Source of the DNA: Actinophytocola sp036378875
GTDB taxonomy: Bacteria; Actinomycetota; Actinomycetes; Mycobacteriales; Pseudonocardiaceae
DNA: 64,000 nucleotides
NCBI RefSeq assembly: GCF_036378875.1
Contig: NZ_DASUVO010000011.1
Span: forward strand, 12,535 to 76,534
Direction: 5' to 3'
In this document: positions 1 to 8,389 of the stretch, in pieces
Layout: every line of letters starts with the position of its first letter
Position numbering within the stretch: position 1 is the stretch's first letter
Notes under the pieces: generated by a model
The model's input: only the letters and a program-made list of their open reading frames with translations
The model's database searches: none
Told to the model about the DNA's origin: nothing
Translations under genes and position numbers: made by a program

Positions 1-432
1 GCGGTGGCCGGTGCCGCGCAGCGGCTCGTCAGTGACCTCGCCGGTGCCGGGTGTGCCAGTGCCGTGCTCGACCTGCCGGAACTCTGTCAGGAGTTGATGG
101 TCGCCCTCGGTGTCAGTTCGGACGCGCAGCCCGTCGAGGCGTGGCACGACTGGTCCGCCGGGCCGGTTCACCAGTCCTGCTTCACCGCGCGTGCACCGGC
201 CGACGCGGTGACGTTGCTCGGCCGGTGCGTGCCAGAGGCGATGTTCACGGCCACCGCGTACTCGCTGAGCCGGGACACGCCCCACGCCACGGCCACGGTT
301 CGCCTCGCGGTGGCGAGCAACCAGCGGTTCTGGCTCACGCCGAGGAAGGCGGCCGCCAAGGTGGGCATCCGGTTGCTCGCGGCGGATGGCCGCCAGGCCG
401 AAGGGGTCCTGGCGACCCTGCCGCTCGCGTAA
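1..432 (+). CDS. C-terminal part of an EccE-like type VII secretion protein (partial, 5' end outside window)
   Basis: The reading frame is open from the first base to a TAA, so the gene very likely starts upstream. The GTG near the left edge is probably not the true start. About 143 residues are visible: an alpha/beta domain rich in Ala, Val and Leu, with no signal peptide or membrane segment in this part. The tail pattern, a strand-rich segment ending in a charged turn and a short alanine-rich end, reminds me of the C-terminal cytosolic domain of EccE, a membrane component of actinobacterial ESX secretion. No other ESX gene lies downstream, so context cannot confirm it. It converges with the next gene, with three bases between the stop codons. 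A generic cytosolic domain of another membrane protein is the main alternative. Confidence 0.4.
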   Translation, partial: AVAGAAQRLVSDLAGAGCASAVLDLPELCQELMVALGVSSDAQPVEAWHDWSAGPVHQSCFTARAPADAVTLLGRCVPEAMFTATAYSLSRDTPHATATVRLAVASNQRFWLTPRKAAAKVGIRLLAADGRQAEGVLATLPLA

Positions 433-435
433 ACC

Positions 436-1683
436 TCAGCGGAACAACTGGAGCGGGATCGCCGCCGCCATGGCCGCCATGCCCGCGCCGTTGGGGTGGA
501 GGTGGTCGCCGCTGTCGAACTCCGCGCGGAGACGTTCCGGATCGGCCGCGTCGCGGGTCGCCTTGTCGAAGTCGATGACGCCGTCGTACCCGCCGCTCGT
601 GCGGATCCAGTTGTTCACGGCCCTGCGCTTGGCCGCGTTCTCCGGGGTGTAGAAACCGAGCGTGTCGTCCTTGAACGGGAGGATCGTCGCGCCGTAGATC
701 GTGAGGCCCTCGGCGTGCGCACGCGTGATCAGCTGGCGGTGCGCGGCGATGATGTCCTCCGCCGTCACCGTCTCCGACAGCGGCGCCACCGTGCCCGGGT
801 GGCCGAGGTCGTTCACGCCGAGCAGCACGATCACGTACTCCGCGCCCGGCTGTGCCAGCACGTCCCGGTCGAACCGACGCAGGGCGCTTTCGCCGAAGAA
901 CTTCGCGAAGCTTTCCGCGTTGCTTCCCGGTGGCGGGTTCGGATCGTGCAGCAGACGGTTGCCCGCCACGCCCAGGTTCAGCACGCCGTCGTTGCGCAGC
1001 CGCCTCGCCAGCAGGTCCGGCCACCGGGTGTTGGTGTCCGCCTCGGTCGCCGAGCCGTTCGTGATCGAGTCGCCGAACGCGACGATCGCCTCCGTGCTCC
1101 GGTCGGCGCGCACGGACACCGTGGACAGGAAGTACCACTGGCCGACCGTGCGCCCGGTGACCGCGGCGTCGTCGGTGACGTTGCCGGCCGCGACCACGTT
1201 GCCGGTGTTGGCGAACGCGTGCAGGGTGGTGACCTGCGTCGGGTCCGGCACGTAGATGCTCACCACGAGATCGGTTCGGGCCGGCACGGACAGCCGGACC
1301 GGGTCGCTGAGCAGTGGCGCACCGGCCGGGATGACGGGGGAGCGGGTGCCGCTGAACGTGACCACGCGGTCCGTGGCCGGGTCGATGTTCGTGCCGGTGG
1401 TCCGCCGGGCCACGTGCACCTCGCCGATCCGCAACGCCTGGGTGCCGAACTCGTTGGTGAGCCGCAACCGCACCTCGCTCCCGGCGACGCTGGTGTGGAT
1501 CACCTGGCGGATCGTCTCGTTGTTCAGTGCCGGCGTCGAGATGGCCGGGGTGGCCGTCGGCACGCTCGCCCACGTGCCGACCCAGTTCGCGGGTGGCGGG
1601 GCGCCGGTCTCACCGTCGGCCGCGGCGAACCCGGACAAGAGCAGCGCGGAGCTCGCGAGCACGGCGAGCAGGCGGGAGTTCAT
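436..1683 (-). CDS. Secreted SGNH/GDSL-family hydrolase (esterase/lipase type)
   Basis: A serine hydrolase of the SGNH superfamily, expected to cleave ester bonds outside the cell. The first 25 or so residues (MNSRLLAVLASSALLLSG) form a Sec signal peptide. An N-terminal beta domain of about 150 residues is typical of secreted actinobacterial members. The catalytic domain shows block I FGDSITNG (nucleophile Ser near 206), the Gly block (NLGVAGNRLL), the block III GVNDLG, and the His block DHLHPNGAG near the C terminus. All four catalytic blocks are intact. I chose the ATG at 1683 because a GGGGGTGA ribosome site lies just upstream; GTG codons at 1692 and 1686 are alternatives. The deacetylase gene upstream ends six bases away, so the two are probably co-transcribed. 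Together they suggest removal of acyl groups from a polysaccharide. The substrate is unknown. Confidence 0.9.
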   Translation of the reverse strand: MNSRLLAVLASSALLLSGFAAADGETGAPPPANWVGTWASVPTATPAISTPALNNETIRQVIHTSVAGSEVRLRLTNEFGTQALRIGEVHVARRTTGTNIDPATDRVVTFSGTRSPVIPAGAPLLSDPVRLSVPARTDLVVSIYVPDPTQVTTLHAFANTGNVVAAGNVTDDAAVTGRTVGQWYFLSTVSVRADRSTEAIVAFGDSITNGSATEADTNTRWPDLLARRLRNDGVLNLGVAGNRLLHDPNPPPGSNAESFAKFFGESALRRFDRDVLAQPGAEYVIVLLGVNDLGHPGTVAPLSETVTAEDIIAAHRQLITRAHAEGLTIYGATILPFKDDTLGFYTPENAAKRRAVNNWIRTSGGYDGVIDFDKATRDAADPERLRAEFDSGDHLHPNGAGMAAMAAAIPLQLFR

Positions 1684-1688
1684 CACGC

Positions 1689-2390
1689 TCACCCCCGCCG
1701 CGCCGGCACGCTGAACCGCCAGCCGTCGGCTCGCAGCCGCGGCACGACCGCCGCCACGGCCTCGATGGTCTGCGTGCGGTCGCCGCCGCCGTCGTGCATG
1801 AGCACCACGGCGCCCTCGGTGAGCCCGGTCAGTATTCGCTCGACCAACACGTCCGTGCCCGGCGGTTCCCAGTCACCGATGGCCAGCCGCCACCCCAGGG
1901 GTTGCATCCCCAGTTCGGCAGCCACGTCAGGGCTCACACCCCACGCCCCGAACGGCGCGCGGAAGTACGGGATCCTGGCCCACGGCACGGCTTCCCGAAT
2001 GGCGGCGTTGGTCTCGAGCAGGTCGGCACGGATGGCGTCCGGCGTCCACGTGCTCATGTCGTCGTGGTGTGCCGAGTGGTTGCACAGGATGTGGCCCTCG
2101 GCCGCGATCCGCCGCACCAGGCCGGGGTTCTCCCGCACGTGGTCGCCCCACAGGCAGAACACCGCCCGGACATGGGTGCGCCGCAACAGGTTCAGCAGCC
2201 GTGGTGTGTTCTGCGGGTCCGGACCGTCGTCGAAGGTGAGCGACACGGTTCGCCCACCATCCCGTGTCGAGTCGACGATCACCGGTGTTGCCGGCGCATG
2301 CCGCTGCGCATGCGCCGGCGTCGCGGCCATGGTGGCGCCGACGACCAGTAACGGAACGAGTAGATACGTCAGGGTTCTCGCGGCGGCCAC
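1689..2390 (-). CDS. Secreted polysaccharide deacetylase (NodB homology domain)
   Basis: A carbohydrate esterase 4 type enzyme that removes N- or O-acetyl groups from glycans. The NodB motifs are present in order: TFDDGPD (metal and catalytic Asp residues), the HSxxH-type motif in CNHSAHHDD, RAPFGAWG (RxPxG loop), the tryptophan motif in IGDWEPP, and LMHDGG (catalytic His). The GTG at 2390 is preferred: GGGAG lies about six bases upstream, and it gives a clean signal peptide MAAARTLTYLLVPLLVVG ending at AHA. The frame stays open further to a TTG near 2477, but that start lacks a ribosome site. The likely partner is the SGNH hydrolase immediately downstream on the same strand. Chitin, peptidoglycan or acetylated xylan are all possible substrates. 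Confidence 0.92.
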   Translation of the reverse strand: MAAARTLTYLLVPLLVVGATMAATPAHAQRHAPATPVIVDSTRDGGRTVSLTFDDGPDPQNTPRLLNLLRRTHVRAVFCLWGDHVRENPGLVRRIAAEGHILCNHSAHHDDMSTWTPDAIRADLLETNAAIREAVPWARIPYFRAPFGAWGVSPDVAAELGMQPLGWRLAIGDWEPPGTDVLVERILTGLTEGAVVLMHDGGGDRTQTIEAVAAVVPRLRADGWRFSVPARRG

Positions 2391-2516
2391 ACTGGTTCTC
2401 CCGTCGATCGCGCCTTTACGAATTCCGGAAGTTTCGGAATTGTTCCCGGAATTTAATGTAGAGATTGTCGCGATCAATTGTCAACAAGCGGGGAAAGTGG
2501 GCCGAAAGTTTCGGTG

Positions 2517-3875
2517 CTACAACCTGATCGCCTTCTTGTTCATGAACTCCTCGATGCCCGCCGGGCCCAGCTCACGGCCGATGCCGGATCGCTTGATCCC
2601 GCCGAACGGCAGGTCCGCGACCGAGCCGCCGGCCCGGTTGAAATACACCATGCCGGCCTCGATCTGGTCGGCGACGCGGCGCAGGCGGGCCGGGTCGGTG
2701 CCCCACACGCTGGCGCCGAGCCCGAACGGCGAGTCGTTGGCGATGGCGATCGCCTCGTCCTCGGTCTCCGCGCGGAACACGACGACCACCGGACCGAAGA
2801 TCTCCTCGTAGTAGGCGTCCATCTCCGGTGTGATGTCGGTCAGCACGGTCGCCGCCAGGTACGCGCCGGGCTCGATCCGGTTGCCGCCGGCCCGCAGTGT
2901 CGCGCCCTGCTCGACCGCCCTGCGCACCTGTTCCGCCACCTCGTCGGCCGCCGCGACCGACGCGAGCGGCGGCAGCTTCGCCGCCGGGTCGGCCGGGTCG
3001 CCCGGCTGGAAGAAGTCGGTGACATGCTTGGACATCCGGTCGACGAAGTCGTCGTACAGGTCGGCCAGCACGATCATCCGCTTTGGTGCGTTGCACGACT
3101 GGCCGCAGTTACGCATCCGAGCGGTCGCCGTCGCCTTCACCGTCTCGTCGAGGTCCGCGGTGTCCAGCACGATCAGCGGGTCGGAGCCGCCCAGTTCCAG
3201 CACGGTCTTCTTGAGGTTGCGCCCGGCCTCGGTCGCGACGGAGATGCCCGCCGGCTCGCTTCCGGTGAGCGATACGCCGACGATGCGTGGGTCGGCGAGA
3301 ATCGAGGGCACCTGCCGGCTGGCCGCGAACGTGTTGACGTACACGTCCTCGGGCACCCCCGCGTCGTGGAGGATCTCCGCGATCGCGGTCGCCGAGCGCG
3401 GGCAGATCGAGGCGTGCTTGAGCAGGATCGTGTTGCCCAGCACCAGGTTCGGCGCCACGAACCGCGCGACCTGGTAGCACGGGAAGTTCCACGGCATCAC
3501 GCCGAGCAGCGCGCCGATCGGCTGCTTGACGATCACCGCCTCCCCGCCGCGGATCCGCAGCGGCTCGTCAGCGAGCAGCGCCGGCCCGTGCTCCGCGTAG
3601 TAGTTGAAGATGTCGACGACGATGCCGACCTCGCCCCGGCCCTCGTTGATCCGCTTGCCCATCTCCAGCGTCATGATCGCCGCGAGCTCGTCGGAGCGCT
3701 CGGCGAACAGCTCGGCGGCCCTGGCGACGATCTTCGCGCGCTCGGCGACGGGCCTGCGCCGCCACGCCGCGAAGCCGTGGTGCACGCGGTCGATCGCGGC
3801 CCGCACCTGCTCGTCCGTGGCGTTCGCGACCTCCTCGACCAGCTCGCCTGTCGCCGGGTTGGTGACTGTGTACAT
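2517..3875 (-). CDS. NAD(P)-dependent aldehyde dehydrogenase, succinate-semialdehyde dehydrogenase type
   Basis: A cytoplasmic aldehyde dehydrogenase of 452 residues, close to the 450-460 usual for the short Sad/GabD2 type, which oxidises succinate semialdehyde to succinate. It has the cofactor loop PWNFPCYQ, the glutamate motif LELGGSDP, the catalytic cysteine motif NCGQSCNAPKR (nucleophile Cys near 261), and the C-terminal LPFGGIKRSGIGREL. The ATG at 3875 is chosen because GAGAGG lies upstream and it starts directly with the conserved MYTVTNPATGE. The frame extends to 3914 without a better start. No GABA transaminase is next to it, so the exact aldehyde cannot be fixed. It is divergent from a small DUF2007 gene, and a short AT-rich region with a TGTATACA palindrome lies between them. 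Confidence 0.9.
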   Translation of the reverse strand: MYTVTNPATGELVEEVANATDEQVRAAIDRVHHGFAAWRRRPVAERAKIVARAAELFAERSDELAAIMTLEMGKRINEGRGEVGIVVDIFNYYAEHGPALLADEPLRIRGGEAVIVKQPIGALLGVMPWNFPCYQVARFVAPNLVLGNTILLKHASICPRSATAIAEILHDAGVPEDVYVNTFAASRQVPSILADPRIVGVSLTGSEPAGISVATEAGRNLKKTVLELGGSDPLIVLDTADLDETVKATATARMRNCGQSCNAPKRMIVLADLYDDFVDRMSKHVTDFFQPGDPADPAAKLPPLASVAAADEVAEQVRRAVEQGATLRAGGNRIEPGAYLAATVLTDITPEMDAYYEEIFGPVVVVFRAETEDEAIAIANDSPFGLGASVWGTDPARLRRVADQIEAGMVYFNRAGGSVADLPFGGIKRSGIGRELGPAGIEEFMNKKAIRL

Positions 3876-3923
3876 CAGAGGCCTCTCGTCGTCTTGTGTC
3901 AAAACTATAGGCAAAAACGAATA

Positions 3924-3933
3924 CTGTATACAA
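3924..3933. promoter_or_regulatory. Candidate operator CTGTATACAA in the divergent promoter region
   Basis: An unusually AT-rich patch sits between the aldehyde dehydrogenase and the divergent DUF2007 gene. It contains the palindrome TGTATACA (3925-3932). GTATAC-centred palindromes are common sites of GntR/FCD-type repressors. No such regulator gene is adjacent, so the assignment is a guess from the motif. Confidence 0.35.
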
Positions 3934-3991
3934 TCTGCGACGGGATGTCATGCTGGAGCGCTACGCTGTCGGCAACGAGAGGGGAGCCGCC

Positions 3992-4216
3992 ATGGTGGAG
4001 CTGCTGCGGTCCAACGATCCGGTGCTGATCTCGTTCGCGGCGTCGCTGCTCGACGACGCGAAGATCAAGCACACCGTCGCCGACTCGAACATCAGCGTCA
4101 TCGAGGGGTCCATCGGCGCCGTCGTCCCGCGCATCCTCGTCGCCGACGAGCAGCACGCGCAGGCGCGTGAGCTGCTCACCGAAGCGGGCCTCGAGGACTC
4201 ACTCCGGATTTCGTAG
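3992..4216 (+). CDS. DUF2007-family putative signal-transducing protein
   Basis: A small cytoplasmic protein of 74 residues starting MVELLRSNDPVLISF. The pattern is a short helix, an acidic turn, a beta strand with INS-like hydrophobics and a closing segment (ILVADEQHAQARELL). It matches the DUF2007 fold, found fused or alone in many bacteria and named as a putative signal-transducing domain; its biochemistry is not known. The ATG at 3992 is preferred because GAGAGGGGAG lies just upstream. An in-frame ATG at 3950 has no ribosome site. Its last 18 bases overlap the 3' end of the convergent gene on the minus strand. Confidence 0.8.
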   Translation: MVELLRSNDPVLISFAASLLDDAKIKHTVADSNISVIEGSIGAVVPRILVADEQHAQARELLTEAGLEDSLRIS

Positions 4217-4846
4217 CAACACCCCGACACCGTCCGCGAGCGGCAGGTCCTCGGTCACGAGCACCTCGGCGCCGATGGCGAGCGCGGCCATCGGCAACGC
4301 CTCGTCGGCGCGCTGCGGGTTGGGCGGCAGACCGGCCGCGCGGGTGGTCTCCGGGTCGGCCGCCACCTCGTCACGGTGTGTGCCGCCCACCCACACAGCG
4401 CGGTCCCCGATCAGGTCGAGCCGCACGACCAGCGCCTCCGCGTCCCCCGCGCTGACCGTGGCCGCGCACCGGGCGAGCCCGTCCACCACGAGCCCCTCCG
4501 GGCGGGCCGACTCGATCACGAACTGGTCGAACACCGCCCGTCCCGGGACGGAACCCACCAGCGCCCGTACGGCGTGCCGGGGTGCGAGCGGCAGCAGATA
4601 GGGAAGATCGGACACCCGCAACGCCAGCGACGGCGGCGACCACGCGGGTGGCTCGTCCACCAGCACGTGCGAGCCGGCCACGATGACGCTGCGACCGTCC
4701 ACACCGGCGCCGGAGGCGAGCGTCCGCTTCAACGTCGTGCGCGTGGCAGCGCCGACATCCAGTGGGTCGAGCAGCTCCGACGCGTCCGTGCCGGGCGGTA
4801 GATGGACGGAGACAAACGGTCCGCGCGCCGAGACCAACTCGTGCAT
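4199..4846 (-). CDS. baeRF-type (Rv2629-like) eRF1-related protein
   Basis: A cytoplasmic protein of 215 residues that looks like the bacterial archaeo-eukaryotic release factor family. An N-terminal FVSVHLPP strand opens the protein, a central segment ends in DLPYLLPLAP, and the C terminus LVTEDLPLADGVGVLLR resembles the distal part of eRF1 domain 3. The best known relatives are mycobacterial Rv2629-type proteins, linked to ribosomes or dormancy, but the molecular role is not settled. This copy is short compared with typical members (about 350 residues), with a compressed central domain. The ATG at 4846 is favoured by a GGAG five bases upstream; ATG 4879 is possible. It ends inside the convergent DUF2007 gene. 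Confidence in the family is moderate. Confidence 0.6.
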   Translation of the reverse strand: MHELVSARGPFVSVHLPPGTDASELLDPLDVGAATRTTLKRTLASGAGVDGRSVIVAGSHVLVDEPPAWSPPSLALRVSDLPYLLPLAPRHAVRALVGSVPGRAVFDQFVIESARPEGLVVDGLARCAATVSAGDAEALVVRLDLIGDRAVWVGGTHRDEVAADPETTRAAGLPPNPQRADEALPMAALAIGAEVLVTEDLPLADGVGVLLRNPE

Positions 4847-4950
4847 GGCGCTCCGCGTACCCGTTTCCGGGCAAACCATGCGCCGATCACACTGCGTAGT
4901 AGTTGGGACGATGCGGTTTATCGAGGACTGCGCTCGGAAAAATCCGACAC

Positions 4951-6159
4951 ATGCGCATCGCCATGATCTCCGAACACGCCAACCCGCTCGCCGTGCTCGG
5001 AGGAGTGGACGCCGGCGGCCAGAACCTCCACGTTGCGGAGCTGTCGAAGGCACTCGCCGCCGACGGGCACGACGTCACCGTCTACACCAGACAGAACGCT
5101 CCCGACCAGGACCGGTTCGTCACCACCCCGCAGGGCTATCGCGTCGTGCACGTGCCGGCCGGCCCGCCCCGCTCGGTGCCAAGGGACGAGCAGCTGCCGC
5201 ACATGGCCGCGTTCACCGAGTTCGTCGACGACCACTGGCGGACCGAGAAGCCGGACGTCGTGCACTCGCACTTCTGGATGTCCGGTCTCGTCGCCGCGGT
5301 GGCGGCGAAGCGTCACGGTGTGCCGATGACGCACACCTACCACGCGCTCGGCACCGTGAAGCGGCGCTACCAGGGCAAGGTCGACACGAGCCCGCCGAGC
5401 CGGATCGCCACCGAACGCCTGGTCGGCCGCAATGCCGACCGGATCATCGCGATGTGTGCGGACGAGGTGACCGAGCTGAGCATGATGGGGCTGTCGAAGA
5501 AGCGGATCGAGATCGTGCCGTCCGGAGTGGACTGTGCGCGGTTCGTCCCGGACGGGCCAAGGCCGGCTAAGAAGCTCGAACACCGGCTCGTCAGCGTCGG
5601 AAGGTTGGTGCCGCGCAAGGGTTTCGCCGAACTGATCGCCGTGCTGCCCAGCCTGCCGGACACCGAACTGGTCATCGCGGCCGGCCCGGCCCGGGCCAGG
5701 ATGGCGGACGACCCGGAGGCCAAACGGCTACGTGAGCTGGCGAAGAGACTGGGCGTCGCCGGACGGGTGCGGCTCGCCGGGCAGGTGCCGCGCAACCGGA
5801 TGCCCGAACTGCTGCGCTCCGCCGACGTGGTCGCGTGCGTGCCGTGGTACGAGCCGTTCGGCATCGTGCCGTTGGAGGCCATGGCCTGCGGCGTGCCGGT
5901 GCTCGCCTCCTCGGTCGGCGGGCTCACCGACACCGTCGTCGACGGCGTGACCGGTGTGCTCGTGCCACCGCGTCGCCGCGCCTCGCTCGCCGCCGCCCTG
6001 AAATCGCTGCTCGGCGACCCGATCAAGCGGACGTTCATGGGCGCCGCGGGGCGCGACCGGGTGGAGTCGCGGTACCCGTGGTCGGTCATCGCGGCGCAGA
6101 CGGCCCGGATCTACGAGTCCTGCCTCGAGACCGCGCAGCTCGCGGGCAGCAGGGGATAG
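4951..6159 (+). CDS. GT4-family glycosyltransferase
   Basis: A cytosolic, possibly membrane-associated retaining glycosyltransferase of 402 residues with a GT-B fold. The N-terminal Rossmann domain has the acceptor loop GGVDAGGQNLHVAEL typical of GT4 enzymes such as MshA and sucrose-phosphate synthase relatives. The C-terminal domain has RLVPRKGFAELI and the donor-binding E-x7-E motif in YEPFGIVPLEAMACG. The hinge contains GRNADRIIAMCADE. The ATG at 4951 begins MRIAMISEHANPL; an upstream in-frame ATG would add a poorly conserved leader. The gene stands alone, so the sugar and acceptor cannot be named. Mycothiol or lipid glycosylation are only guesses from family resemblance. Confidence 0.88.
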   Translation: MRIAMISEHANPLAVLGGVDAGGQNLHVAELSKALAADGHDVTVYTRQNAPDQDRFVTTPQGYRVVHVPAGPPRSVPRDEQLPHMAAFTEFVDDHWRTEKPDVVHSHFWMSGLVAAVAAKRHGVPMTHTYHALGTVKRRYQGKVDTSPPSRIATERLVGRNADRIIAMCADEVTELSMMGLSKKRIEIVPSGVDCARFVPDGPRPAKKLEHRLVSVGRLVPRKGFAELIAVLPSLPDTELVIAAGPARARMADDPEAKRLRELAKRLGVAGRVRLAGQVPRNRMPELLRSADVVACVPWYEPFGIVPLEAMACGVPVLASSVGGLTDTVVDGVTGVLVPPRRRASLAAALKSLLGDPIKRTFMGAAGRDRVESRYPWSVIAAQTARIYESCLETAQLAGSRG

Positions 6160-6237
6160 GAGGTATCCGGGGCTGGCGCCGGGAGCCGGTCGTTGGGCAG
6201 GATCGGTACAGATCACCGGTCAAGGAGGACCCTGCTC

Positions 6238-6864
6238 ATGTCCAAGACCACCGCGCCCGTGCGGCGCCGCGCCCGGTCGTTCCGGCTGGGGCAGACGCCA
6301 GAGAAACGCCCGGTGTGGGTGTTCGCGTTGATCGGGTTCGCGGTCGGCGCGGTGCTGTTCGGCGGTGGCGGCTACCTGGCCGGCAAGCCGAGCGAGCAGG
6401 AACGGATGACAGACGACATCCGTGCGGCCGACGCGGCACGGGACGCCGAGCAGATCAAGTCCCTCACCGACCTGGCCCGCACCATGCGGGACGACCTGGC
6501 CCCAGTACTGGCGGGCCTGGAGGGCGAGGCCCCGGCGTCGGACGTGGCGTCCTGGCGGCAGACCGTCACCACGGCGGCGCGATCCTTCGACGACCCTCCG
6601 TCGGGCAGCACCGCCACCAACGTGGCGCGCGGCAGCCTGACCACGGCCGTCGACCAGTTGGCGGTCGCGGTCGACACCTACGAGCAGGGTCTGCGCGACC
6701 TGGCCCTGCGACAGCGGGACCTGGCGGTCACCACGTGGTCGGTTGGCGCGGCACAGCTGGACCAGATCAACATCGACGCGGGCTACGGACACCAGCACGT
6801 GTATCTGGAGAGCGGCGCGGACGAGGCGTTCACTTCGGACGGTGCCCAGGAGGGAACGGGCTGA
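6238..6864 (+). CDS. Single-pass membrane protein of unknown function
   Basis: A protein of 208 residues. A basic N terminus (VRRRARSFRLG) is followed by one membrane span (about residues 25-47, WVFALIGFAVGAVLFGGGGY) and an outside domain of around 150 residues. That domain is largely helical and rich in Asp, Ala and Thr (for example DAEQIKSLTDLARTMRDDL), with no catalytic motif that I recognise. The start is secure: AAGGAGG lies ten bases before the ATG at 6238. A GC-rich hairpin follows the stop. I do not recognise the family. The shape fits an actinobacterial cell-envelope protein whose extracellular helical domain contacts the wall or a partner. Confidence 0.75.
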   Translation: MSKTTAPVRRRARSFRLGQTPEKRPVWVFALIGFAVGAVLFGGGGYLAGKPSEQERMTDDIRAADAARDAEQIKSLTDLARTMRDDLAPVLAGLEGEAPASDVASWRQTVTTAARSFDDPPSGSTATNVARGSLTTAVDQLAVAVDTYEQGLRDLALRQRDLAVTTWSVGAAQLDQINIDAGYGHQHVYLESGADEAFTSDGAQEGTG

Positions 6865-6870
6865 GGAGGG

Positions 6871-6913
6871 CCGGACCCGGCCGGTCTACGAGGGCAATGC
6901 CGGCCGGTCCGGT
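6871..6913 (+). terminator. GC-rich hairpin, probable terminator
   Basis: CCGGACCCGGCCGG pairs with CCGGCCGGTCCGG, with one bulged C. It lies seven bases after the stop of the membrane protein gene. There is no U-tract, which is common for actinobacterial terminators. Confidence 0.5.
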
Positions 6914-7113
6914 CCTCGTCACGCCGGCGGCGGCCCTGCTTCCGCCCCGGCACCCAGTGCCTACCCCTTGCTCCCGCACCGAAAACCTCCTCATGCCAAA
7001 AGATTTTGAACGGCGGGAGCAACCGGTGGTTCGACGGCACGTCCCCTGTCCGAAAGATCCATGCAAGTGCACGTGCGGGGGCGTGTGCATCGATGTCCTT
7101 GGGGGACAACGAA

Positions 7114-8313
7114 ATGAACGTTCGAAGATTTGCGATGGCTGCTGCCGTCGTGTCGGTCATGCTCGCGGGGGCGGTCGATGCGGGAGCCGAACAAGAGCTG
7201 CCGAGTGGGGCGGCGGCGCAGGCGAACGAGTCGGCTCCTTCGCGGTTCGTCGCGCTGACGCCGCAGCGGGTGCTGGACACGCGGGACACGAGGACACCCG
7301 TCGGCCAGGGCGGCACGATCACGGTGGACCTGTCGGGGCAGACACCCGCCACCGCGGTGGCGGTGGTGCTGAACGTCGTCGGGACGGAGGGAACCGCCAG
7401 CACGTTCCTGACGGCCTACCCCTCGGACCAGCCGCTGCCCGCGACGTCCAACCTGAACCTGTTTCCCGGCCAGACAAGGGCGAACGCGGTGACCGTCGCG
7501 TTGAGTCCGGACCGGCGCGTGACGCTGTACAACTCCGTGGGCACCACGCACGTGGTCGTCGACATCGCCGGCTACTACGCGACCGACCAGGGCGCCAAGT
7601 TCACCGCCGAGCACCCCGCGAGCCGGGCGATTGACACCCGGACCATCATGCCGCCGATCGGGCCTGGCGGCGTGGTGGACGTGCGACTGTCGCTGCCGTC
7701 GTGGGACCAGCCGAAGGCGGTGGTACTCAACGTGACCGCGGTGGACGCGACACGCAGGACCGTCGTGACGGCGTACACCTCCGGCCAGCCGAAGCCGCCG
7801 ACGTCGAACCTGAACGTCTCACCGGGTGAGGTGGTGCCGAACCAGGTCACGGTGCCGCTGGACAGCACCAAGACGGTGCGCCTGCACAACGCCTTCGGCG
7901 AGGTGCACTTCGTCGTGGACGTCCTTGGCTACTACCGTGACGGCGTCGGCAGTGACTTCGTCGCGGTCACCCCGATTCGATGGTATGACACTCGGCCGGG
8001 CGGCGCGTTCGGCCTCAATGAAGAAGGCATCACCTTCCGGGGCTTCGAGGAGAACGTCACCGCCGTGGCGGCGAACCTGACGGGCACCAACGCCACCCAG
8101 GACCAGCACATCACGCTCTGGCCGGCCAGTGCCCGGCGCCTGGCCACGTCGAACCTCAACCTCACGACCGGCCAGACCGCTGCCAACGCGGTCACCGTCG
8201 GGGTCGGCTACAGCGTGAAGTTCGAGGAATACGCGGTGGACGGCATGAACAACAACTCCGGTAACGTCGACCTGATCTTCGATGTCGCCGGGTTCTTCGT
8301 ACTGAACGACTGA
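7114..8313 (+). CDS. Secreted protein with three tandem beta-domain repeats
   Basis: A secreted protein of 399 residues. A signal peptide (AMAAAVVSVMLAGAVDAGA) is followed by three repeats of roughly 110-120 residues. Each repeat opens with a VALTPQRVLDTR-like turn, continues with a VVLNV strand, a TSNLN..PG..AN.VTV block, and closes with a strand ending VDIAGYY, VDVLGYY or VDVAGFF. These modules are widespread in secreted actinobacterial proteins, often fused to amidases or other wall enzymes. I know no firm biochemical role; carbohydrate or wall binding is an inference. The protein has only the modules and no catalytic domain. The ATG at 7114 has TTGGGGGA upstream. The third repeat is the most diverged. 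A terminator-like hairpin follows. Confidence 0.85.
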   Translation: MNVRRFAMAAAVVSVMLAGAVDAGAEQELPSGAAAQANESAPSRFVALTPQRVLDTRDTRTPVGQGGTITVDLSGQTPATAVAVVLNVVGTEGTASTFLTAYPSDQPLPATSNLNLFPGQTRANAVTVALSPDRRVTLYNSVGTTHVVVDIAGYYATDQGAKFTAEHPASRAIDTRTIMPPIGPGGVVDVRLSLPSWDQPKAVVLNVTAVDATRRTVVTAYTSGQPKPPTSNLNVSPGEVVPNQVTVPLDSTKTVRLHNAFGEVHFVVDVLGYYRDGVGSDFVAVTPIRWYDTRPGGAFGLNEEGITFRGFEENVTAVAANLTGTNATQDQHITLWPASARRLATSNLNLTTGQTAANAVTVGVGYSVKFEEYAVDGMNNNSGNVDLIFDVAGFFVLND

Positions 8314-8322
8314 TCACCCACG

Positions 8323-8362
8323 CGTCGCCCAGACGGAACCAACCGTCCGGGCGACGCTCTTT
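8323..8362 (+). terminator. Rho-independent terminator
   Basis: CGTCGCCCAGACGG (8323-8336) pairs with CCGTCCGGGCGACG (8343-8356) with one mismatch. It is followed by CTCTTT, just after the three-repeat secreted protein gene. Confidence 0.75.
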
Positions 8363-8389
8363 GCCGGCCGCATCTGTAGGTTGAACGTC

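Noticed and set aside
496..2811. Plus-strand long frame over the SGNH and deacetylase genes
   Set aside because: The opposite strand holds intact catalytic motifs; this frame has none.
6965..7113. Riboswitch (ydaO or other) upstream of the three-repeat secreted protein
   Set aside because: I looked for the conserved ydaO blocks and did not find them. The leader of about 100 bases has some pairing but no known pattern.
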